40,319 nt of DNA, from contig JADFXB010000022.1 of the NCBI GenBank assembly GCA_015233935.1, positions 1 through 40,319 on the forward strand, written 5' to 3'. Shown here piece by piece: positions 31,669-40,319 of the stretch; positions within the stretch are counted from its first letter, which is position 1, and each line of letters opens with the position of its first letter. The notes beneath the pieces were generated by a model that saw only the letters and a list, made by a program, of their open reading frames with translations, did not search any database and was not told the origin of the DNA. Origin of the DNA: Magnetococcales bacterium (GTDB lineage: Bacteria; Pseudomonadota; Magnetococcia; Magnetococcales; JADFXB01). The translations under genes were made by a program, and so were the position numbers.

Positions 31669-33492
31669 TTACACCATGGGTTTGTTGCCTTGGGTCGAGC
31701 GAATGTGCAGCTCTTTTAATTGGGGGGCATCCACGGTGGAGGGGGCTTGGGTGAGCATGCAGGTGCCTTTTTGGGTTTTGGGGAAGGCGATGACATCCCG
31801 GATGGATTCCACCCCCAGCATCAGGGCTACCAGGCGATCCAATCCCAGGGCGAGACCTCCGTGGGGAGGGGCACCGTAGGAGAGGGCCTTCATCAGGAAG
31901 CCGAATTTTTCTTCTGCCTCTTCCTTGCCAATTTGCAACAGTTCCAGCATGCGCAATTGTACGGCGGTATCGTGCACACGAATGGAACCGCCGCCCACTT
32001 CCACACCGTTCAGAACCAGGTCATAGGCTTGGGAGCGCACCTTGGTTAAGGGGTGGCTGCCATCGTCTTCCATGTCACTCATGCACAGGGGCAGATCTTC
32101 TGTCCTGGCGGCGGTGAAGGGGTGGTGGACGGCTGCATAGCATTTGCCCTCTTCATCCCAGTCCAGAAGGGGAAAGTCGGTCACCCAGACGAAGGCGAAG
32201 GGTTTGTCATCCATCAGGCCCAAATCTTTGCCCAGTTTGACCCGCAGCCGTCCCAGGGATTCATTGACAATGGGAAGTTTATCGGCACCGAAGAAGATCA
32301 GGTCGCCGACTTCTGCCTTGCTGGCTTGTTGGATGGCCTCTTTTTCTTCGTCGGAGAAAAACTTGACGATGGGAGATTGCCAGCCATCTTCCTGCCAGGG
32401 AGCGTTGACCTTGATCCAGGCAAGACCTTTGGCTCCGAAGGTGGCCACAAAGGCGGTGTAGTCTTCGATCTGCTTGCGGGAGAGTTGACCGCCGCCGGGC
32501 ACCCGTAAAAGCTTGACCGCGCCCCGGTTGGCCCGTCCGCCAGCCATGTTGGCCATTTGGGCGAACACTTTGAAGCCGGTATTTTTCATGGCAGCGGTGA
32601 TTTCCACCAGTTCCATGGTGATGCGGGTATCGGGGGCATCCCGTCCGAAGCGATCCATGGCCTCTTCGTAGGTGAGGCGGGGCAAGGGTAGAGGAACTTC
32701 CAGACCCAGGGCATCCTTGAAGGAGCGGGCGACGGCACCTTCGGTAAGGGTGATCACGTCTTCTGACTGGACGAAGGACATTTCCAGATCCACCTGGGTG
32801 AATTCCGGTTGCCGGTCGGCGCGCAGGTCTTCGTCCCGGAAGCAGCGGGTGATTTGGAAATAGCGATCATAGCCTGCCACCATCAGCAATTGTTTGAACA
32901 ATTGGGGGGATTGGGGCAGGGCGTAGAATTGACCGGGGTTGAGGCGGGAGGGAACCAGAAAGTCCCGTGCCCCTTCCGGGGTGCTGCGGGTGAGCATGGG
33001 GGTTTCCACTTCGATGAAACCCTCTTCATCCAGGTGACGGCGCATGGATTGGGTCACCCGATGGCGGAAGATGATGTTTTTCTGCATCTCCGGTCGGCGC
33101 AGATCGAGAAAACGGTGGGTGAGGCGGGAGGCTTCCCCCACATTTTCGTCCAACTGGAAGGGGAGGGGCTGGCAGACGTTGAGAATGTCCAGGGTGTCGG
33201 CGTAGACCTCCACCATGCCGGTTTCCAGGTTGGGATTGATGGTTTCCGCCGTGCGGGGGGCCACCTCACCCTTGACTTGAATCACATATTCGGAACGCAG
33301 ATCGTGGGCGATGGCATGCACATGGCTGTGCCGTTCCGGGCTGAAGACGATCTGTATCAAGCCGGTCCGATCCCGCAAATCCACGAAGATCACCCCGCCG
33401 TGGTCACGACGACGACTGACCCAGCCGCAGAGGGTAACCCGCTGACCCACCAGGTTGTCACGAACTTGGTTGCAATAGTGGCTGCGATTCAT
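31669..33492 (-). CDS. aspS: Aspartyl-tRNA synthetase
   Basis: 607 residues, the bacterial class II AspRS size. An OB-fold anticodon-binding domain (V-T-L-C-G-W-V-S-R-R-R-D-H-G-G-V-I-F-V-D-L-R-D) is followed by motif 2 (Y-F-Q-I-T-R-C-F-R-D-E-D-L-R-A-D-R-Q-P-E-F-T-Q) and, after the bacterial GAD insertion, motif 3 (G-L-A-L-G-L-D-R-L). It charges tRNA-Asp; whether it also charges tRNA-Asn cannot be judged here. It starts 3 bp after the stop of the SEC-C/TPR gene, so the two are coupled. Confidence 0.96.
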   Translation of the reverse strand: MNRSHYCNQVRDNLVGQRVTLCGWVSRRRDHGGVIFVDLRDRTGLIQIVFSPERHSHVHAIAHDLRSEYVIQVKGEVAPRTAETINPNLETGMVEVYADTLDILNVCQPLPFQLDENVGEASRLTHRFLDLRRPEMQKNIIFRHRVTQSMRRHLDEEGFIEVETPMLTRSTPEGARDFLVPSRLNPGQFYALPQSPQLFKQLLMVAGYDRYFQITRCFRDEDLRADRQPEFTQVDLEMSFVQSEDVITLTEGAVARSFKDALGLEVPLPLPRLTYEEAMDRFGRDAPDTRITMELVEITAAMKNTGFKVFAQMANMAGGRANRGAVKLLRVPGGGQLSRKQIEDYTAFVATFGAKGLAWIKVNAPWQEDGWQSPIVKFFSDEEKEAIQQASKAEVGDLIFFGADKLPIVNESLGRLRVKLGKDLGLMDDKPFAFVWVTDFPLLDWDEEGKCYAAVHHPFTAARTEDLPLCMSDMEDDGSHPLTKVRSQAYDLVLNGVEVGGGSIRVHDTAVQLRMLELLQIGKEEAEEKFGFLMKALSYGAPPHGGLALGLDRLVALMLGVESIRDVIAFPKTQKGTCMLTQAPSTVDAPQLKELHIRSTQGNKPMV

Positions 33493-33495
33493 GAA

Positions 33496-34491
33496 TCAGG
33501 GACTCCCGGTTGCAGGTTCGGCGGCGTCCTGGCTGGATTCCTCTTCCTCTTCCGGGCCGTCCACCGGCAGGTGATTTTGTGCCAGTCGCAAGGATTCGTT
33601 GACCAGTTCCAGCATGTAGGCTTTTTCCTGCTCACGGAAGCGGTCGCTCAATTCCCGGCTTTTTTGGTAGGCATCCACCGCCAGATCCCACTGTTCCATG
33701 GTGTGTTTGATGAGACCATCCAGGTAGTGGTTGAAGGGGTTGTCCGGGTCGCCCTGCATGGCGGTTTCCACCCAGGTTTCCGCATTGTCCGGGTCGCCTT
33801 GATCGATGTAGAAGGCGGCCAGTTTTTGGGCCACTTGCCAGGGTTCCACCCCTTTGGGATGGTCGAATTCGTCCATCAGAAAGCTTTCAGCGGCCTTGAA
33901 ATCACCGGCGGCCACCAGCCATTCGGCGTAGCGGGCGATCCAGTAATCGTAGAGGATGAACTCCTCTTCCCGTGAGCCATCCAGCACGCTTTTCAGCAGC
34001 TCCATGGCCTTGGTGACTTCACCGTTTTGGTAAAAGATGGAGGCCATTTCGGCGCGGGCCATGCCGGAGGCCAACTGGGCGGGAACTTGGGCCAGTTGTT
34101 CCATGGAAAGGCTGTGGATCAACTGGGCCACCGCCACGGCGCGAATGGACGGGGTGGGAGAACCCAGTTTCCAGGCCGGGTCACCCTCTTTGTCCAGATG
34201 GCAGCTTTTGTATTTATTGCCGGAGCCACAGGGGCAGGGATCGTTACGGCCAATCTTGGGGGCGGCCACGTTGTAACGGGGCCGGGATTGAAAGCCCAGG
34301 GATGGCTTGGGGGCCAGGTCGATCAACTTCTGGGCGAAATAGGAGTACCATTTCCAGTAGGGATTTTCCTGGACCTTATCGTCCCCTGCCAGCCAGCGGG
34401 CGACGTTTAAGGGATTGGTTTCCAGTGCCGCCACCACCAGGGCTTCGGCAAAGGTGCGGGGATCGTTTAAATCTTTGGTTTCGGAAGCCAC
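33496..34491 (-). CDS. SEC-C motif and TPR-like protein
   Basis: 331 residues from GTG 34491, which has AAGGAG 9 bp upstream; a GTG 16 codons earlier is possible. A SEC-C zinc motif lies at 81-98: G-R-N-D-P-C-P-C-G-S-G-N-K-Y-K-S-C-H (Cys86, Cys88, Cys97, His98). In SecA this motif binds zinc and SecB; in stand-alone proteins its role is less clear. From about residue 130 on there are TPR-like helical repeats (F-Y-Q-N-G-E-V-T-K-A-M-E-L-L, A-A-G-D-F-K-A-A-E-S-F-L, D-Q-G-D-P-D-N-A-E-T-W), then an acidic tail. It probably acts as a cytosolic adaptor; coupling with aspS may be only co-transcription. Confidence 0.85.
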   Translation of the reverse strand: MASETKDLNDPRTFAEALVVAALETNPLNVARWLAGDDKVQENPYWKWYSYFAQKLIDLAPKPSLGFQSRPRYNVAAPKIGRNDPCPCGSGNKYKSCHLDKEGDPAWKLGSPTPSIRAVAVAQLIHSLSMEQLAQVPAQLASGMARAEMASIFYQNGEVTKAMELLKSVLDGSREEEFILYDYWIARYAEWLVAAGDFKAAESFLMDEFDHPKGVEPWQVAQKLAAFYIDQGDPDNAETWVETAMQGDPDNPFNHYLDGLIKHTMEQWDLAVDAYQKSRELSDRFREQEKAYMLELVNESLRLAQNHLPVDGPEEEEESSQDAAEPATGSP

Positions 34492-34715
34492 AGCAGGCAA
34501 CTCCTTCCGGTTGAAGCCCGCCAGGGGTGGATTGACCACGGGCGGGGGTGTCTGATGACAAGGTTACTCAAATGGGGTTGAATATTAATCCATTTTAGGG
34601 GGCGTGCGCCAGTGGCGAAGGTAAATTCCTTTGCAATCGGTTGCCCGACGGGGCAAAAAAGAGGATAATCTTGGGATTTATGGGTGGGAGAGGGGAAACT
34701 TCCCTGGAGTGAGCC

Positions 34716-35150
34716 ATGTTGAGGTTTCTATTACGCCTGGTGGTGGTGTGGCTTTTGTGGCCTTGCATGATCTGGGCGGAGCCAGCGGATATGGAGAGCC
34801 AGGAGGTTAAGGTTTACAAAACCTTTGCCGACCATTTCATTCAGGGGCGTTTGGATGCGGCGCGAGCCTTGGCGGGCAGTGAGACGCTGCATACCATCCT
34901 GAATCGCAAGGAAAAGGCCTTGGCCAAGGCAGGTGGGCCACGGGCCATAGATGAGACCATCTTTATGATCATCGATCAGCGCAAGCTGGCCGGTGGGGCA
35001 ACCAAAATTCACGGCATGCAAATCATCCAGTACCAGGAACCGGCCAACGATCCCCCTGTGTTTCACCGTCAGTTTGTCACGGTGCGGCAGCAGGAAGGGG
35101 GGTGGCGGGTGGAGGAGTTCATGGATGAGGAGGAAGAGTGTTGCAAATGA
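34716..35150 (+). CDS. Small secreted protein of unknown function
   Basis: 144 residues with a signal peptide (about 1-21, M-I-W-A-E). The mature part has a helix (Y-K-T-F-A-D-H-F-I-Q-G-R-L-D-A-A-R-A-L) followed by a beta-rich region, an order seen in NTF2/lumazine-like folds, but no family is assigned. The C-terminus is acidic with two adjacent cysteines (E-E-E-C-C-K). GGAG lies 6 bp before the ATG. gltX begins 16 bp after its stop. Confidence 0.7.
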   Translation: MLRFLLRLVVVWLLWPCMIWAEPADMESQEVKVYKTFADHFIQGRLDAARALAGSETLHTILNRKEKALAKAGGPRAIDETIFMIIDQRKLAGGATKIHGMQIIQYQEPANDPPVFHRQFVTVRQQEGGWRVEEFMDEEEECCK

Positions 35151-35166
35151 GAGTGAGGAGAGGTTT

Positions 35167-36588
35167 ATGATTGTCACCCGGTTTGCCCCGTCCCCGACGG
35201 GGTTTTTGCATATCGGTGGTGCCCGCACCGCCTTGTTTTGTTATCTCTATACCCGGCACATGGGTGGTAAATATTTGTTGCGGGTGGAGGATACCGACCA
35301 GGAGCGGTCCACCAGCGCGGCCATTGATGCCATCAAGGAAGGGTTGGCCTGGATGGGATTGACCCCGGATGGGGAGCCGGTCTTTCAGTCCCACCGTTTT
35401 GCCCGCCATGTGGAAGTGGCCCAGCAATTATTGCAGGCGGGCAAGGCGTATAAGTGTTATTGCAGCAAGGAAGAGCTGGACAACATGCGGGAGGCCCAAA
35501 GGCAGGCCCAGATCAAACCCCGATATGATGGTCGTTGTCGTCAGCGGCAGGAGCAACCGGATTTGCCTTTTGTGATTCGCTTTCATACCCCAGCGGAAGG
35601 GGAGGTGGTATGGGATGATCAAATTCAGGGCACCATTCGCATTCAAAACAAGGAATTGGATGATTTGATCCTGGTACGCTCCGACGGTGTCCCCACCTAT
35701 AACCTGGCGGTGGTGGCGGATGATCATGACATGGGCATCACCCATGTCATTCGTGGCGAAGATCACATCAGCAACACCCCCCGGCAGATTCATCTGTTCC
35801 GTGCTTTGGGTTGGCCGGTGCCTGAATATGCCCACATGCCGTTGTTGCATGGCACCGACGGGGCCAAGTTGTCCAAGCGGCATGGGGCGGTATCGGTGTT
35901 GCAGTATCGGGAGGATGGATTCCTGGCCGAGGCCGTCAACAATTATCTGGTGCGGTTGGGTTGGAGCCATGGGGAGCAGGAGGTGTTCACCATGGAGGAG
36001 ATGATCCAGCATTTTGATGTGAAGGATGTGGGGCGTTCGGCGGCCATCTTTAACCAATCCAAATTGTTGTGGTTGAATAACCAGCACATGAAATCGTTGC
36101 CGGTGGAGCGGGTGGCGGCGGAGTTGTTGTATCAGTTGCGGCGGCTGGAGGTTGTCCAGGAGGTGGAAGAGACGTTGTTGCATGCCTTGGTATTGGGTTA
36201 TCGGGAGCGCACCCGCACCTTGTTGGAGATGGCCACCATGGTGAGCCACTTTTTCCGGGAGTCGGCGGAGCCTTATGAGGAGGCGGCGGCCAACAAGCAT
36301 TTCAAGGGAGAGATCGCCCCGGCCTTTGGTCAATTGGTGGCGGGTTTGCAGGGGGTGGAGGATTGGCAGGCGGCTTCCATTGAGGCGGTCTTTCGCCAGG
36401 TGTTGGCGGAGAGTGGCTTGGCCATGGTCAAGCTGGCCCAGCCGGTGCGGGTGGCCCTCACCGGGAGGGATATTTCGCCGGGTATTTTTGAGGTGTTGTA
36501 TTGGTTGGGCAAGGATCGTTCCCTCTTGCGTTTGCAACGTGGTCTGGAAATCATTCAACAAAAAGCCGCCTTGCTTGCAAACTCTTGA
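35167..36588 (+). CDS. gltX: Glutamyl-tRNA synthetase
   Basis: 473 residues from ATG 35167 with AGGAG upstream; the frame extends 58 codons further but only within the preceding gene. The class I signatures are P-S-P-T-G-F-L-H-I-G-G (residues 8-18, HIGH-like) and K-L-S-K-R (KMSKS-like, about 236-240). D-E-x-x-like Rossmann insert and the C-terminal helical anticodon-binding domain are complete. It charges tRNA-Glu and, in many bacteria lacking GlnRS, also tRNA-Gln; a tRNA-Gln gene lies 36 bp downstream. Confidence 0.95.
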   Translation: MIVTRFAPSPTGFLHIGGARTALFCYLYTRHMGGKYLLRVEDTDQERSTSAAIDAIKEGLAWMGLTPDGEPVFQSHRFARHVEVAQQLLQAGKAYKCYCSKEELDNMREAQRQAQIKPRYDGRCRQRQEQPDLPFVIRFHTPAEGEVVWDDQIQGTIRIQNKELDDLILVRSDGVPTYNLAVVADDHDMGITHVIRGEDHISNTPRQIHLFRALGWPVPEYAHMPLLHGTDGAKLSKRHGAVSVLQYREDGFLAEAVNNYLVRLGWSHGEQEVFTMEEMIQHFDVKDVGRSAAIFNQSKLLWLNNQHMKSLPVERVAAELLYQLRRLEVVQEVEETLLHALVLGYRERTRTLLEMATMVSHFFRESAEPYEEAAANKHFKGEIAPAFGQLVAGLQGVEDWQAASIEAVFRQVLAESGLAMVKLAQPVRVALTGRDISPGIFEVLYWLGKDRSLLRLQRGLEIIQQKAALLANS

Positions 36589-36624
36589 CGGCCTGAATCC
36601 CCATTGGATATAGTAAGGGGATGT

Positions 36625-36698
36625 TGGCGGATCGTTCAACGGTAGGACAGCGGACTCTGACTCCGTCAATCTAGGTTCGAATCCTGGTCCGCCAGCCA
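36625..36698 (+). tRNA. tRNA-Gln (anticodon CTG)
   Basis: The cloverleaf folds completely: acceptor TGGCGGA (36625-36631) with TCCGCCA (36688-36694), D arm GTTC/GGAC, anticodon stem GCGGA/TCCGT around loop CTCTGAC with anticodon CTG at 36657-36659, and T arm CTAGG-TTCGAAT-CCTGG. The discriminator is G and CCA is encoded. It reads CAG codons. Confidence 0.95.
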
Positions 36699-36711
36699 AT
36701 TCAAAAAAAAT

Positions 36712-36752
36712 AAAAAAGGCCACCCTGGTTTTTCAGTCGGGGTGGCTTTTTT
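36712..36752. terminator. Bidirectional terminator between tRNA-Gln and the WD40 gene
   Basis: AAAAAAGGCCACCC (36712-36725) pairs with GGGTGGCTTTTTT (36740-36752) allowing one G-U pair, with A and T runs on the two sides. It serves the tRNA transcript rightward and the large minus-strand gene leftward. Confidence 0.85.
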
Positions 36753-39700
36753 ATTTGGGGGTGCTTGGTTGGTGCATGCCGCGCCACTGGAGGCGAATGG
36801 TGGAGGGGCGGCTGGTGCCTTGGCTGTTTTCCCCCATGAGGCCCAGGGTGACATCCCTGGCGGGCAGGGTGAGGCGGATGGTTTGGTTGCCTTGGGAATC
36901 CATCACCTTGTGGTGGGCGAAGGATTGACCATCCAGGGTGACCTTGAGAGCCGTCAGGGGGGTATCGGCCCGATAGTTGACCACTACTTCCTGTTTGACA
37001 AAATAACTGCCATCTCTGGGGGTGAGGATATCCACCTGGGGTGGTTTGCTGGCGGGAGCTGCCAGGTTGGGACCACGTTCCAATTTACCGGCATCCGCCA
37101 AACGCAGGGCTTCATTCACATCCAAAGCAGTCAATACTCGATCCACCACATCGGGACGGTGGTAGATATCCCGGAAGTGGGAGACGGGATAGAAGAGGGC
37201 CTCCTTGTCCAACCCCTGGTTCACATGCCATCCCAACAAGGATTCCCCATCCGCCGAAGCCTTGTAATAGCCCGCTGGGGTCCACGCCACCCACCGCTTG
37301 CCGTCTGAATGGGGGAAAAAGGCCAGTAACTCTTTTCCATCGGACACCCGATACCAGCGAATGGTTCCATCACCAAAAGCCGCCACCGCCAGCCGTCCAT
37401 CCCCGGAAATGTTCACCTGCCAGGTTGCTCCCGGAACCCCATTTTGCCATTGTTCCTCGCCCTGGCGATTATAAAGGCGCAAGCTCCAGTCGTTTCCCAG
37501 CAGAAAATGGTTGCCATCAGGGGCGATGGCCAGGCTGCGGGATCGTTCATATTTTACTAACTTCAATTTTTTGCCATTGAGGGTGGGGTTGAAGGTGTGT
37601 TGCCAATCTTTGATCTCCAAGCCGTCGGCTTGCTGGCGGGGGGGATTTAAGGTGTGGTCCGCCTGCAAGGGAGATTCCAGGCGGCTTGTTGCCAGGGAAA
37701 AGCGGGCTGGGCGTTCCCCTTGGAAGTCAAAAGAAAAGGCCACCTGACCACCATCCTGGGACAGGTGTAAAGGATTGCGACGAAAATCAGCATACTGCGG
37801 TCCTTGCTGGGGAAAAATCTGGCCCTTTTGGTCCATGACCCCCCAACGGGGATCACCAGCACCAAACACCATCCGCCCGTCAGACAGGGGGCGCACACCC
37901 ATGATACTGTTTTGCGAGACAGGAAAATCCTGAAACTCTCCCTTTCCCTGGTCCGCCCAGCGGCGGATAGGAAATTCTCTATTCTTGTCATGCCTTCCCC
38001 CTGCGTACAGCCAGCGACCATCAGGGGACCAGGAGATGGAGTTTAAACTATTTGTTACTCCTGTAGTATCAGCAGCATAAAGAAGGTTCAAGGTGGAGCC
38101 ATCCAGAATATCCACCTGCGAGGAGTCATAATACCCTACCGCAACAAGGTGACCACCGGGTGAAAAGGCTACCCCAAAGGGTTGTTTACCTGAGGTCTTG
38201 ACCTTGGCCACCAGTTCCCAGGAAGGGTCGTAGAGACGCAGAAAATAATCATCACTGCTGGTTACCAGTCTGCCCTGGTCATCAAAATCAGCCCAAAAGC
38301 TAGAATCACCATAACTCTCATCCTTCCCCACCTCTCGACCATCCGCCACCGAGTACATGCGCACCCCATTTTTTCCTGCCAGGATGGCGGCCAAAGTACC
38401 ACCATCCTTGGACCAAGCCAGATGGTTGATAACATTTGGAAGTTTAGTCAGAGAACGACGCAGTTTTCCTGTGGCTCGGTCAAAAAGATAGATGGAAGCA
38501 CTCATATTCCATTCAACTCCAGTCCAGCCTGCCACCGCCACGGTGGAGCCATCCGGGGAGATGGCGGCGGCGAAGAGCTTTCCTTCCTCAGGTGTTTGCC
38601 CAATGGGTGGGCGCAAGGTGTGGAGCAGATGGCCATCGCTCAGACGCCAAATGCGGGCGGTTTTGTCATGGGAAGCGGTCACCAGATAGCGGCCCTGTTC
38701 ATCCACGGCAATCCTATTAATCATAGCCCCATGCATGCCGCTTTCCAGGCGCAGGATGGGGGATTGCCAGGGTTGGGAGATGTCCCCCACTGGCAGGGGT
38801 TGCAGGGTGCTGGGGGCGTTGAGGGGGGGTAGGAACCAAAACAGGAGGGCGACCGCCATGGCCAGCAGGGAGGGGGGCAGGTAGGCGTGGCTAGGGGTAA
38901 ACCAGCGGTGGGCCAGGGTGGCCGGGATGGCCAGGGCCAGGGGGGAGAGTCGGCCACTTTGAAAATTCAGGGTGAGGGTGAACTGTTTGCGCTGGTTGCT
39001 GTTTCGATTGGGACGCGACCAGAAAGCCCGTGCCCTGTCCAACCAGGAGGTGGTGACCATCTCCAGGGGGAGGGAGGTGTGGTGGCCTGGCTGGGCGTGG
39101 TGCAACAGGTGGTGGATGGCCTGGCGTATCCGCTTTTCCTGCCCCCTGTCCAGCCCCCTCAACAATTCCAGGCGCAGCCAATCGGGCATCCAACCCTGGC
39201 GGCACCAGGGCAGGTTGGCCAACCGGAGGAACAAACCCTCCTGCCCCACCTGCAATAGGTGGCCCAAATGCCAGGTCAGGTGGGGGTGGATGGCGGGGAA
39301 GACGGCCAGAGAGCGCAACCACAACAGCCCCTCTTCTGTCAAATAGGTAAGCAACTCCCCCAATAATCGTTTTACCTCCCCATCAGGGGGGGGACGGTGG
39401 GCGGTGTAACGTTCACTGGCCACCCGCAACAGGGGAGGGAAGGGGGTGCCATGGGAACTATCCTCTGCCAGGGCAGAAGGAGGGGGCGAAACCAATCGTT
39501 GCAATAGAAGATGCAACCCTTGATTGTCCGCCTGTAACAGGTGAAAACCACTGGCTGCCAACAATTGCTCTCCCCGTCCCCAACGGCAGATTGGCCGGGG
39601 GGTGAGGAGAAAGCGTTGGGGCCAGTGGGCAAACCAGGCAAGCCAGGAGAAAGGTTGCCCACTCTCGGCAGAGAGCAGACACTGGCCTTCGCTGATCACC

Positions 39701-40319
39701 AACAAACGACCATGCCCCTTGTTTTGCGCCAGCCAGGAAAGGGTGACCGGTTGATCCACCGCCTTGCCCGACAGGTGGAGGGGCTGAATCTGGCGGGGAT
39801 GACCGGCAAAACGGTAAACCTCCAACGGCATGGAGCGTTCCGCCAAACGGTTGGCCAACCGCAAGGCCATTTCCAACAGGGGATCCCGGTTGGAAACCGC
39901 TTCCACCAAAAGAAGGGTGTGGGGAACCCGCTCTTCCACCTGCCAGACGGGGGAGAGCATACCAGCATTTTGCACAGTTTTATGAATGGAGCGGTCAACA
40001 TCCAGCAATCGGGTAGTCCGCTCCTCCCCCCGCCGCAACCCTGCCAGCATGCGAGACGACCAGGGGGTGGCCAAAGGAAAATCGTTGGCCATGGGCAAGG
40101 AGACCTTCCCCTGGTTTGCCCAGAAGGCCAACAGGCGATTTTCCAAAGACCGCCTGGCCCACCATCGCCAGAAGAGCCACAGAAATAACACCACCAGGGG
40201 CAATGCCGCCACCCCAGCCCGCCAATTGTCCTCCTCCACAATCCTGATTTGCCGGGAAGGTTCCACATAGGTGCTCTTGTTCTCTTCTTTAGGAGCAGGG
40301 GGCAGTGATTTCCCGTCAG
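36751..40319 (-). CDS. Very large membrane protein with periplasmic WD40 propeller, 5'-partial
   Basis: At least 1188 residues; the frame stays open to the right edge (17 codons beyond the GTG at 40266), so the true start is probably outside. A membrane segment near the GTG-based residues 17-35 is followed by Arg/Trp, so the next 430 residues should be cytosolic. That region has a vWA-like run of strands (H-T-L-L-L-V-E-A-V-S-N-R...) without a clear MIDAS or Walker A. A second membrane segment at about 465-485 leads to a presumably periplasmic propeller with repeats such as A-V-D-E-Q-G-R-Y-L-V-T-A-S-H-D-K-T-A-R-I-W. The end has G-Y-Y-K-A-S-A-D-G-E-S-L-L-G-W-H-V-N-Q-G and an Ig-like domain, seen in WD40 proteins linked to caspase-like peptidases, but no peptidase is present. 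Confidence 0.8.
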   Translation of the reverse strand, partial: DGKSLPPAPKEENKSTYVEPSRQIRIVEEDNWRAGVAALPLVVLFLWLFWRWWARRSLENRLLAFWANQGKVSLPMANDFPLATPWSSRMLAGLRRGEERTTRLLDVDRSIHKTVQNAGMLSPVWQVEERVPHTLLLVEAVSNRDPLLEMALRLANRLAERSMPLEVYRFAGHPRQIQPLHLSGKAVDQPVTLSWLAQNKGHGRLLVISEGQCLLSAESGQPFSWLAWFAHWPQRFLLTPRPICRWGRGEQLLAASGFHLLQADNQGLHLLLQRLVSPPPSALAEDSSHGTPFPPLLRVASERYTAHRPPPDGEVKRLLGELLTYLTEEGLLWLRSLAVFPAIHPHLTWHLGHLLQVGQEGLFLRLANLPWCRQGWMPDWLRLELLRGLDRGQEKRIRQAIHHLLHHAQPGHHTSLPLEMVTTSWLDRARAFWSRPNRNSNQRKQFTLTLNFQSGRLSPLALAIPATLAHRWFTPSHAYLPPSLLAMAVALLFWFLPPLNAPSTLQPLPVGDISQPWQSPILRLESGMHGAMINRIAVDEQGRYLVTASHDKTARIWRLSDGHLLHTLRPPIGQTPEEGKLFAAAISPDGSTVAVAGWTGVEWNMSASIYLFDRATGKLRRSLTKLPNVINHLAWSKDGGTLAAILAGKNGVRMYSVADGREVGKDESYGDSSFWADFDDQGRLVTSSDDYFLRLYDPSWELVAKVKTSGKQPFGVAFSPGGHLVAVGYYDSSQVDILDGSTLNLLYAADTTGVTNSLNSISWSPDGRWLYAGGRHDKNREFPIRRWADQGKGEFQDFPVSQNSIMGVRPLSDGRMVFGAGDPRWGVMDQKGQIFPQQGPQYADFRRNPLHLSQDGGQVAFSFDFQGERPARFSLATSRLESPLQADHTLNPPRQQADGLEIKDWQHTFNPTLNGKKLKLVKYERSRSLAIAPDGNHFLLGNDWSLRLYNRQGEEQWQNGVPGATWQVNISGDGRLAVAAFGDGTIRWYRVSDGKELLAFFPHSDGKRWVAWTPAGYYKASADGESLLGWHVNQGLDKEALFYPVSHFRDIYHRPDVVDRVLTALDVNEALRLADAGKLERGPNLAAPASKPPQVDILTPRDGSYFVKQEVVVNYRADTPLTALKVTLDGQSFAHHKVMDSQGNQTIRLTLPARDVTLGLMGENSQGTSRPSTIRLQWRGMHQPSTPK

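Noticed and set aside
35428-36723. 431-aa open frame on the minus strand across gltX and the tRNA
   Set aside because: It is antisense to gltX and would run through tRNA-Gln; His/Gln-rich shadow translation.

Overview
The window looks like chromosomal DNA of a Gram-negative proteobacterium. It has an outer-membrane efflux operon, a lipoprotein outer-membrane factor, 3,6-dideoxyhexose (O-antigen type) sugar genes and a periplasmic cytochrome. A MucR/Ros zinc-finger regulator points to Alphaproteobacteria or a related deep lineage such as the magnetotactic cocci; that placement is inference from gene families only. Almost the whole window is coding, on both strands, with many 4-bp ATGA/GTGA overlaps.

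Left part (1-10.1 kb): the 3' end of an ankyrin-repeat gene with its terminator, a convergent N-formylglutamate amidohydrolase-like gene, an Rpn/PD-(D/E)XK nuclease with a 12-bp repeat array, an AT-rich gap, and a PilZ-type protein. Next comes a translationally coupled tripartite RND efflux operon (outer-membrane factor, adaptor, pump), divergent from a MarR regulator across two identical 18-bp operator-like repeats.

Centre-left (10.2-17.3 kb): a minus-strand run rfbG-rfbF-rfbH makes the CDP-4-keto-3,6-dideoxyglucose precursor. Immediately after it, in the same direction, lie three overlapping genes: an OLD/ABC-like ATPase with a DUF3696-type tail, a PIN-domain nuclease and a minimal RNA ligase. 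This ATPase-PIN-ligase cassette is the best candidate for an undescribed system: a nucleotide-sensing ATPase gating an RNA-cutting enzyme, with a dedicated repair enzyme, plausibly in anti-phage defence or stress. The mucR gene lies upstream of the rfb run on the opposite strand.

Centre (17.3-28.2 kb): a polytopic membrane protein overlapping a CheY-like receiver, prmC, a second Rpn nuclease with its own 12-bp repeats, trpBA, a mono-heme cytochrome, galU-ugd (UDP-glucose to UDP-glucuronate), and a membrane diguanylate cyclase with HAMP and PAS domains.

Right part (28.2-40.3 kb): two coupled genes of unknown function, ispF, a non-coding stretch with DnaA-box-like sites and a strong inverted repeat, two small unknown genes, aspS coupled to a SEC-C/TPR protein, a secreted small protein, gltX, tRNA-Gln(CTG), and a very large membrane protein with a periplasmic WD40 propeller whose 5' end lies outside the window.
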